Shown: piece after piece, positions 1 through 5,405 of the stretch
How positions within the stretch are numbered: position 1 is the first letter of the stretch
Layout of the letters: each line of letters begins with the position of its first letter
Source: a bacterium
GTDB taxonomy: Bacteria; Patescibacteriota; Doudnabacteria; UBA920
Assembly: GCA_021789715.1 (NCBI GenBank)
Contig: JAJYJE010000072.1
Location: forward strand, 1 to 5,668
Direction of reading: 5' to 3'
Length of the DNA: 5,668 bases
Position numbers and translations under genes: made by a program
The notes under the pieces: model-generated
Seen by the model: only the letters and a program-made list of their open reading frames with translations
Told to the model about the DNA's origin: nothing
Database searches by the model: none

Positions 1-43
1 GCACCCGGATCGCTTCGCTTTGCATAGGGCACAGGATACCAGA

Positions 44-445
44 TTACCGTCCGCCGGCCTGGGCGGGCAAAGCCAGCAGATCGACAACGTCTGCCCACGT
101 GAAGCGCTGATGACCGGTCTCGCCGAGGCGCGGGGCTCCTTCCCAATCGGCTTCATACGACCAGGCAACAGTGACTGCCTCTGGAAGACCGAACTGGGCG
201 ATAAGGAGGAGGATTTGCTGACGACAGGCCTCCTGCTCGACCTCAAAGCGGTCGCGGAGAGCGAAGCTTATGCGGTCGTCACGCGAAGGGTCCAGAGACG
301 TCCGGCGACCATCCGACCAGTGGAGCGTGACGTGCTCGGTACGGTGTTCACTGCCGTAGCTGGCACGGCGCGATAGGTCTATGGGCGCGCGGCGTAGGAT
401 CTCCAGCGCCGTCCGTCGCTGCGTGTCTGGATCGCTATCGGTCAT
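44..445 (-). CDS. Hypothetical protein, 133 aa, GC-rich codon use
   Basis: I do not recognise this protein. It begins MTDSDPDTQRRTALEIL and ends LLALPAQAGGR, a soluble sequence rich in Arg, Asp and Glu with no signal peptide and no membrane segment. The ATG at 445 is preferred over an in-frame ATG at 652 because the 69 extra residues look like translated intergenic DNA (Cys, Ser and Arg rich, no pattern). A GAGGGA element lies about 14 bases upstream of the chosen start, which is far for a ribosome binding site. The chosen reading has no Lys and no Asn, its leucines are CTN or TTG with no TTA, and its arginines are all CGN. That is what a GC-rich coding genome gives and is unlike the genes from 867 onward, which use TTA and AAA freely. 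An overlapping plus-strand ORF (20-376) is the alternative, but its product is less protein-like. Function is unknown. Confidence 0.5.
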   Translation of the reverse strand: MTDSDPDTQRRTALEILRRAPIDLSRRASYGSEHRTEHVTLHWSDGRRTSLDPSRDDRISFALRDRFEVEQEACRQQILLLIAQFGLPEAVTVAWSYEADWEGAPRLGETGHQRFTWADVVDLLALPAQAGGR

Positions 446-866
446 CACGTCGTTGATCGTCCCTCGTCGTGGGCAGACATGCCCGCTGAACAGGGGAAAT
501 ATAGTACCGATAGGAGCGTCTCCCGATGGTTCCTTTAGGTACTGGCATGAAACGCTGCGAGCGGTATGCTGCGTAGAGGAAAATGCACGCAATAGAGAGT
601 TGAAACGCCATGCGCCGTTCGCAGGTACTGCCATCCAATCATTACGATGCACTGCTCACGGCCAGGGAACCATTGCTGACACGGTCGCTGGCCGGTGCGA
701 TCGCTATAGGCGCGCCGCTTGGCATCATTGTCTGGTTGACGCTGGAGCAAATGCCGAACGTCACCTGGTTGAAATCGGTTGTGTCGATGAATAGAATCAT
801 GCCCATGTATAATGATTAATGTATAAAGTATTATGCGATATTGCGACTTGCGCTATTCATAATACA
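446..866. other. Gene-poor spacer with one weak ORF
   Basis: No gene in this stretch is convincing. It holds the region upstream of the leftward ORF at 44-445, a weak plus-strand ORF (610-819, listed separately), and an AT-rich strip from about 800 on. A 6-bp inverted pair (AGTACC at 503-508, GGTACT at 538-543) encloses a small GGAG/CTCC hairpin at 513-523, but it is too short to call a regulatory element. No tRNA, terminator with a T-run, or strong promoter pair was seen. Base composition falls from GC-rich to AT-rich towards 800-870. Confidence 0.5.
610..819 (+). CDS. Possible small single-helix membrane peptide, 69 aa
   Basis: The reading starts MRRSQVLPSNHYDALL and has one hydrophobic stretch at about residues 27-45 (LAGAIAIGAPLGIIVWLTL), consistent with a single transmembrane helix. 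A weak AGAGAG purine run lies about 10 bases before the ATG. The first two thirds use GC-rich codons like the ORF at 44-445. The last residues (SMNRIMPMYND) lie in the AT-rich strip and may not belong to the original protein, so this could be the N-terminal piece of a longer gene cut off at a recombination or assembly junction. It is divergent from the 44-445 ORF with a spacer of about 165 bases. I do not recognise the family, and a chance ORF is quite possible. Confidence 0.3.
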   Translation: MRRSQVLPSNHYDALLTAREPLLTRSLAGAIAIGAPLGIIVWLTLEQMPNVTWLKSVVSMNRIMPMYND

Positions 867-872
867 TTATAC
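821..872. repeat. AT-rich imperfect inverted repeat, 15-bp arms
   Basis: The left arm GTATAAAGTATTATG (821-835) is the reverse complement of the right arm CATAATACATTATAC (858-872) except for one base, with a 22-base spacer. Inside the spacer GCG (843-845) can pair with CGC (851-853). A further copy of the arm end, GTATAATG, lies at 807-814, and ATGTATAA occurs at both 805 and 819. The right arm covers the TAA stop (867-869) of the Mur ligase. The stem is almost pure AT with no following T-run, so it is a poor intrinsic terminator. It may be a weak terminator, a protein binding site or a scar at the junction between two DNA types. Confidence 0.6.
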
Positions 873-2192
873 TAATTTTTGCAGTTCTTCCCTCACCACT
901 TCCCGTTCGTCCCAGGCAACGCGGCGGTTGCCGGGCAACACCAAAAATTGTTCGCTGCCTTTGCCGGTAATAATCACGGTATCGCCGGGCTTAGCCAGTT
1001 CTAACGCGTGACGGACGGCCTGGCGCCGGTCCAGGATAACCTGGATATCCTTGATCCTTAATCCTTGATCCTTAACGCGCTGAATACCTTCCTCTACATT
1101 CCTGGCAATCTCTTCCGGGTCGGAATCATATACATCATCATTTGTAATAATGATCACATCGGCCAGTTGGGCGGAAATTTCCCCAAACTCGTAGCGCTTG
1201 GCTTTATCGCGATGGCCGCCCGTGGCGCCGAATACATGAATCAGCCGCTGGCCGGCAATCTTGCGCGCCGCCTCAAGCGCGCTCCTCATGCCGGCCGGCT
1301 CCGGCGCATAATCCACGTAGATTCTGATCCCGCGGGAGTTAGCAATGGCTTCCATGCGCCCGTCCACGGCTGAAAAATTTTGCAGCGCCGCGATTGATTG
1401 TTCTATGCTCACGCCCAACTGAAGCGCGGCGGCCATAGCCAACAGCGCGTTGTAGGCGTTAAATTTTCCCGGCAATTTAAGACGAACCTGCTTGCCCTGG
1501 GCTTCAAAGCTGACATCACCGGCCGCGGGCAGCATCCGGCCGCGCACCACACTATCCACCCCTACGGCTTTCTCGTCGCCAAAGGAAATTCCGAACGTTT
1601 CGTCAGCCGGGTATTGCAAGTAAAAACCCAGCTCAGGGTCGTCTAAATTTAAGCCTTTGATTTTTTTGGGAAAAAAAGATTTTCTCCGGCCGCGTTCCAG
1701 CGCCTCAAACAACTTAGCCTTGGCCGCCCGGTATTGCTCAAACCCGCCATGAGCCTCCATGTGGGCCGGCGACAAATTGGTAACCAGCGCCATGTCAAAA
1801 TTAATGCCGGCGTGCCGGTTTTGGGCTAATCCCTCCGACGTGCATTCAATAACCGCAAACCTGCAGCCATTTTCGGCCATGGCCCGGAGCTGCTTTTGCA
1901 GCCGGATCTCATTGGGCATGGATAACCCGTGCTTGTTGATGTGGTTCTGCCGGCCGTCAAAAAACCCGACCGTGGTAATATAGCCGGTGCGCTGGCTGGC
2001 GGAGTTAAGAATATGCGCCAATATCTGGGTGGTGGTAGATTTACCGGCCGTGCCGGTAATGCCGATGACAACCATTTGTTCGCTTGGCCGCTCGTAGTAA
2101 ACACTGGCATCCCATGCCAGGAGGCCGTGATACCACGGCCGAACCGCCTTAAGCAAACCCTCCGGAATCAGTGTCTTCAAAAATTCACGCAT
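867..2192 (-). CDS. MurE-like Mur ligase lacking the N-terminal UDP-binding domain
   Basis: A Mur ligase of 441 residues; the family joins an amino acid to a UDP-MurNAc-peptide using ATP, in the cytoplasm. Visible motifs are a P-loop GITGTAGKST (44-53), the ECTSE segment (116-120, replacing EVSSH), TNLSPAHMEAH (138-148), YRAAKAKLF (154-162) with K158 as the lysine normally carbamylated, VDYAPEP (293-299, usual VDYAHTP), GHRDKAKR (326-333), NDDVYDSDP (351-359, where MurE has the DNPR-type amino acid selector) and GKGSE (410-414, usual GKGHE). Only about 43 residues precede the P-loop, against roughly 100 in E. coli MurE, so the domain that binds the UDP moiety is missing. These residues include the hydrophobic run LLKAVRPWYHGLLAW. 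The start MREFLKTLIP is chosen because it fits the shortened family and sits at the predicted transcription start. ATG 2198 and a TTG at 2216 are alternatives; an ATG at 2393 would overlap the divergent gene. The added amino acid cannot be predicted. A heptanucleotide repeat is inserted near residue 378. Confidence 0.88.
   Translation of the reverse strand: MREFLKTLIPEGLLKAVRPWYHGLLAWDASVYYERPSEQMVVIGITGTAGKSTTTQILAHILNSASQRTGYITTVGFFDGRQNHINKHGLSMPNEIRLQKQLRAMAENGCRFAVIECTSEGLAQNRHAGINFDMALVTNLSPAHMEAHGGFEQYRAAKAKLFEALERGRRKSFFPKKIKGLNLDDPELGFYLQYPADETFGISFGDEKAVGVDSVVRGRMLPAAGDVSFEAQGKQVRLKLPGKFNAYNALLAMAAALQLGVSIEQSIAALQNFSAVDGRMEAIANSRGIRIYVDYAPEPAGMRSALEAARKIAGQRLIHVFGATGGHRDKAKRYEFGEISAQLADVIIITNDDVYDSDPEEIARNVEEGIQRVKDQGLRIKDIQVILDRRQAVRHALELAKPGDTVIITGKGSEQFLVLPGNRRVAWDEREVVREELQKLV
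1046..1073. repeat. Heptanucleotide tandem repeat inside the Mur ligase gene
   Basis: Four contiguous 7-base units, NATCCTT on the plus strand (TATCCTT, GATCCTT, AATCCTT, GATCCTT), read as AAGGATN on the coding strand. Because 7 is not a multiple of 3, successive units are read in different frames and encode KDQGLRIKD at residues 374-382. This lies between the helix ending EEGIQRV and the strand IQVILDRR, where other Mur ligases have a short variable loop. Confidence 0.85.
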
Positions 2193-2198
2193 AGGCAT

Positions 2199-2227
2199 AT
2201 TATAGCGGACTTGCAATCCATTGTCTC
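2199..2227 (-). promoter_or_regulatory. Predicted promoter of the Mur ligase (leaderless)
   Basis: On the minus strand a perfect TATAAT (2204-2199) lies 17 bases downstream of GAGACA (2227-2222, four of six matches to TTGACA). With normal spacing, transcription would begin at about 2192, which is the A of the ATG that opens MREFLKTL. That predicts a leaderless mRNA. A competing reading is a purine-rich GGAGGAGGGG (2236-2227) acting as a ribosome binding site for a TTG start at 2216 on a longer transcript. Confidence 0.55.
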
Positions 2228-2272
2228 CCCTCCTCCGCACCACCCATGGCCAGCGGAGATAAGCGATGCGCG

Positions 2273-2301
2273 TAGCCAAAACCGAAAAATTATCGTATAA
2301 T
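2273..2301 (+). promoter_or_regulatory. Predicted promoter of the membrane protein/AAA+ operon
   Basis: A perfect TATAAT (2296-2301) is preceded at 17 bases by TAGCCA (2273-2278, four of six matches to the -35 consensus). The expected start is near 2308, leaving a leader of about 36 bases before the ATG at 2344. The leader is A- and C-rich with no Shine-Dalgarno sequence. The surrounding AT-rich run (2284-2306) could also melt for leftward initiation. Confidence 0.55.
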
Positions 2302-2343
2302 ATATCCGAGCCTAAACTCCCGAAATAAAAATCCCAAACTAAA

Positions 2344-2679
2344 ATGAACGGATTATCCCTAAACCTCCTCACCCTCCCGGTTTGGTGGTACACCAGCGGT
2401 TGGCACCGGGTCTGGCAATGGAACCTGCGCCAGATGGACCTCGGCCTGCATCAGACCGGGCTACTGCTATTTGCGCACCATATGCGCGAGCCGTTATATG
2501 GCGACTACACGCATTCGGGCATTATCTTAAGTTTTTTTCTCCGGATTATCCTGTTGCTATTTAAACTCACGTTGCTGGTAGTTCGTGCTTTACTGCTGGC
2601 GGTTTTTGACGCGCTCTATCTGGCTGTTCTGCCGCTGTCCGTTGCCATGATTATTTTCCAATTGCTTCCCGCACGCTAA
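2344..2679 (+). CDS. Small two-helix membrane protein, 111 aa
   Basis: The first part (residues 1-55) is amphipathic and rich in aromatic residues (PVWWYTSGWHRVWQWN, then LLLFAHHMREPLYGDYT). It is followed by two hydrophobic segments at about 58-82 and 84-106 with a charged or polar break around VVRALLLAVFDALY, so a hairpin of two membrane helices is likely. It resembles small proteins I recall next to ClpC-like genes in CPR genomes, which share a PLYG/PMYG motif before a FFxR-type helix; that recollection is not checked. Its stop is one base before the ATG of the AAA+ gene, so the two are cotranscribed and probably translationally coupled. No ribosome binding site is visible. The context suggests it is a membrane partner or anchor for the downstream AAA+ protein. 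No catalytic motif is present. Confidence 0.8.
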   Translation: MNGLSLNLLTLPVWWYTSGWHRVWQWNLRQMDLGLHQTGLLLFAHHMREPLYGDYTHSGIILSFFLRIILLLFKLTLLVVRALLLAVFDALYLAVLPLSVAMIIFQLLPAR

Positions 2680-2680
2680 C

Positions 2681-5311
2681 ATGACCACCACATCTTCCGC
2701 GCAGGCCTGGCCGGTGCGTGCCAAACTAAAAAATACCGCCTTAAGCTTCTCCGGCAGCTTCCAACCGAACCGATTAGCCGCGGAACAACGGACAATAATC
2801 TTCCGCTACGCCGGCAAAATCTTGCTTGCTTTGCTCATAACGGCCGGCGCGGCCGGTTTGGCGGCCAGTCTGATTTCGACCTTCACCGGCAAGAGTAGCG
2901 GCTTTATTTTAGATCGCAATATCTATAACCTGGCTTTTTGGGTAGCATTATTTTTGGGATGCTACTTGTGGGCCCAGACCGCGCAGGAACAAGACAACGA
3001 GAGCGCCTTAAACCTGCTGCATTGGGAGACAAGCGGTAATAACGCTAGCCTGCCTGCGGAAATCGATGTCTACGACTATTTTAACCGCCAAGCAAAAAAA
3101 GTCTGGCGCGACGCTTACCGGCTGGCCAGAGCCGGCCATGGCACCCACGCCGGCGTTTCGGCAGTCGATCTGTTGCAAGCCTTACTGGAAGACCGCAGCA
3201 TCCGCAACGTGTGTTTCCGCCTGAGCGTTAACCCCGCCGACGTTAAAATTTTCCTGCGCAATTACGAATATCTGGCTGATGGAGAACACTCCGCCGAACT
3301 GGATCATATTCCGTTCGTGGCATTTAACGAGGCATTGAAACTGCGCAACCGCTGTGTTGACCCCTTAATGCTGCTCTGCGCGTTAAAAATCCAGATGCCG
3401 GAAAACCACGTGATCCAGGCGATCTTTTTTAACCTTGACGTGGCGCTGGAAGACTTGGAAACCGTCTGCGGCTGGCAGTTTAACTTAGACATAATGCGCA
3501 ATGAAGTGCGGCTGTTCCGCAAACTTGCCGGCTTCAAACCGGGACCACGGACAAACCGCGGCCTAACCTCGCTTCCTACGCCCTATCTTGATCGGTACAG
3601 TCTAGACCTGACTCTTGCCGCCAAATACGGAAATCTGCCCCTGGCGCTCGGCCGCGATTACGACCTGCGCTCGATTTTTAAACTCCTGGGAAGCGGCCGC
3701 AGGAACATTTGCATCAAAGGCGGCGCGGGAACAGGGCGACACACGCTCATCAACGAGCTGGCATATAAAATGGTTACGGAACAAGTACCCAAAACGCTCG
3801 CCGACATGCGGCTGGTCCAGCTTGAACCCGCGGCGATTTTAGGCAGCCGGCAGCGGGCCGAGCAAGTCCTCGCCTACTGTCTGGCCGAGGCCGACCGCTC
3901 GGAAAATATTATTTTAGTCCTCACCGACATCCATACGCTGGCCCGGGCCCAAACTTCCTCAGGCCTAAGCCTTTTGGACATTACCGTTGATTTCCTCCGC
4001 AGCCATAACCTCTGCACCCTGGCGACCACTACGCCGGAAAATTACACCGAAGACCTGCGCCCAGCGGCAGGTTTTGACCAATCTTTCATTTCCTATGAAC
4101 TCCGTAACCTAAGCAAAAGCGAAGCACTCCTGGCCTGCTGCATAAAAGCCAGTCTCCTGGAACACAGCAATCATTGCGTATTTCGCTACCCGGCCATAAA
4201 ACTAGCCATGCGCCTAACCGACGCTTACATTAAAGACGCCAACCAGCCGCAAAAAACCGTCGCGATTTTGGTGGAAGCAGCCAGCCGCGCCAAAAGCGAA
4301 CCCGGCCGAATTGTCGGCACCAGCCTCATCGAAACCATCATCAGCGAAAAAACCCACATTCCCGCCCTAACCTTAGGCCAGGACGAAAGCGCCAAGCTCC
4401 TAAATTTGGAACAGGACATAGGCCAATACGTTATTGGCCAGCGCGCGGCAGTAACTGCGGTCGCCGAAGGACTGCGCCGCGCCCGCAGCGGATTAACCGC
4501 GGAGAATCGGCCGCTGGCATCTTTCCTATTTCTTGGACCGACCGGGGTAGGCAAAACGGAAGTTGCCAAAACTTTAGTCAGAGTTTATTTTGGACAAACC
4601 GAAGGCGACAAAAGGTACGGCGAACATTTTCTGTTCAGGCTCGACATGTCCGAGTACCAAGGGGAAGAAGGGCTCGATAAGCTGATCGGCACGGCTGGTT
4701 CTAGCGCCGACACGCCGCTCGTAAAACACCTCAAAACCTATCCCTTTGGCCTGCTGCTGCTTGATGAATTTGAAAAAGCCAGTTCCCAAGTATTAAACTT
4801 GTTTTTACAAATTTTAGATGATGCCCGGCTCACCTCGGGCAGAGGCGAGACGATAGATTTAACCCACTGTTTGATAATCGCGACCTCCAACGCCGGCAGT
4901 ACTGACATTCAAAACGGCATCAAGCAGGGCTTAACCGCCGATCAAATTAAATCTAGGCTGTTTGACCAAATCTTAACCAAATACTTCCCGCCGGAACTGC
5001 TTAACCGCTTTGACGGGGTGGTTATCTTTAATCCTTTAACACCCCAGGAAATTACCGCCATTGCCCACCTGCAGCTGCAACTGCTGGAACACCAGCTGCT
5101 CGACAAGGGAAAGAAGATCCGCTTTACCCCGGCCGTGGCCGCGGACATCGCCCAAAAATCTTACGACCCGTCCTTGGGAGCGCGCCCTATTCGCCGCTAT
5201 ATGCAAGATCACGTGGAAACTTTCGTGGCCAAACTAATTTTGCAACACAGCCTGGAACGTGGCAGCGAAGTGGTCGTAGATTTGAAAAATGGGCAGCTGG
5301 TTGTCGCATAA
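2681..5311 (+). CDS. Membrane-anchored ClpA/B-type AAA+ protein with degenerate first ATPase domain
   Basis: An 876-residue member of the double-AAA+ Clp/Hsp100 family. In order: a short basic N-terminus; two predicted membrane helices (about 43-68 and 83-100); a Clp-N-like double repeat (about 133-195 and 212-262); AAA+ domain D1 (about 308-560); AAA+ domain D2 with the C-terminal D2-small domain (about 570-876). D2 is intact for ATP use: Walker A GPTGVGKT (619-626), Walker B LLLLDE (691-696), sensor 1 TSN (735-737), arginine finger in ELLNRFD (R776), sensor 2 GARP (833-836). D1 is broken: Walker A reads GGAGTGRHT (347-355) with Arg for Lys, Walker B reads LVLTDIH with TD for DE, and the usual ERRF arginine pair is replaced by FDQSF (465-469). 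Both pore loops lack their aromatic residue. There is no M-domain between D1 and D2 and no clear IGF/IGL ClpP loop. It is usually labelled ClpC or ClpB by similarity, but protein unfolding is doubtful. No Shine-Dalgarno sequence is seen; it follows the small membrane protein gene by one base. Confidence 0.9.
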   Translation: MTTTSSAQAWPVRAKLKNTALSFSGSFQPNRLAAEQRTIIFRYAGKILLALLITAGAAGLAASLISTFTGKSSGFILDRNIYNLAFWVALFLGCYLWAQTAQEQDNESALNLLHWETSGNNASLPAEIDVYDYFNRQAKKVWRDAYRLARAGHGTHAGVSAVDLLQALLEDRSIRNVCFRLSVNPADVKIFLRNYEYLADGEHSAELDHIPFVAFNEALKLRNRCVDPLMLLCALKIQMPENHVIQAIFFNLDVALEDLETVCGWQFNLDIMRNEVRLFRKLAGFKPGPRTNRGLTSLPTPYLDRYSLDLTLAAKYGNLPLALGRDYDLRSIFKLLGSGRRNICIKGGAGTGRHTLINELAYKMVTEQVPKTLADMRLVQLEPAAILGSRQRAEQVLAYCLAEADRSENIILVLTDIHTLARAQTSSGLSLLDITVDFLRSHNLCTLATTTPENYTEDLRPAAGFDQSFISYELRNLSKSEALLACCIKASLLEHSNHCVFRYPAIKLAMRLTDAYIKDANQPQKTVAILVEAASRAKSEPGRIVGTSLIETIISEKTHIPALTLGQDESAKLLNLEQDIGQYVIGQRAAVTAVAEGLRRARSGLTAENRPLASFLFLGPTGVGKTEVAKTLVRVYFGQTEGDKRYGEHFLFRLDMSEYQGEEGLDKLIGTAGSSADTPLVKHLKTYPFGLLLLDEFEKASSQVLNLFLQILDDARLTSGRGETIDLTHCLIIATSNAGSTDIQNGIKQGLTADQIKSRLFDQILTKYFPPELLNRFDGVVIFNPLTPQEITAIAHLQLQLLEHQLLDKGKKIRFTPAVAADIAQKSYDPSLGARPIRRYMQDHVETFVAKLILQHSLERGSEVVVDLKNGQLVVA

Positions 5312-5320
5312 TAATTGCTA

Positions 5321-5350
5321 TTAAAACCCCGGCAAATGCCGGGGTTTTAA
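5321..5350. terminator. Bidirectional hairpin terminator between convergent genes
   Basis: A perfect palindrome TTAAAACCCCGGCA, a two-base centre, then its complement ending GGGGTTTTAA. The practical stem is CCCCGGC/GCCGGGG with an AAAT loop, flanked by AAAA on the left and TTTT on the right, so RNA from either strand ends in a short U-run. It begins 10 bases after the stop of the AAA+ gene and lies about 55 bases from the stop of the convergent FemAB gene, so it can end both transcripts. The U-run is only four bases before AA, so strength is uncertain. Confidence 0.8.
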
Positions 5351-5405
5351 ATTATTCAAAATTACGGCTGGCCAATTAACTTTAATTTCTAAAACAACTT
5401 TTAAA

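Noticed and set aside
20..376. Plus-strand ORF of 118 codons opposite the 44-445 ORF
   Set aside because: No recognisable pattern and no ribosome binding site. The minus-strand reading has a more protein-like composition; at most one of the two is real.
503..543. AGTACC/GGTACT inverted pair with inner GGAG/CTCC hairpin
   Set aside because: Arms of six and four bases with a long loop are expected by chance; no T-run or promoter geometry supports a role.
381..794. Plus-strand ORF of 137 codons
   Set aside because: Rich in Arg and Cys with no domain pattern, and overlaps the upstream region of the leftward ORF; typical chance ORF in GC-rich DNA.
1645..1690. Runs of seven T and seven A in the Mur ligase gene as a frameshift site
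   Set aside because: The reading frame is intact through the runs and the motifs on both sides are in frame, so there is no sign of a frameshift or programmed slippage.
2193..2393. 67-residue N-terminal extension of the Mur ligase ORF
   Set aside because: It would overlap the promoter and first codons of the divergent membrane protein gene, and Mur homologues of this short type begin near MREFLK. Extension residues look like translated spacer.
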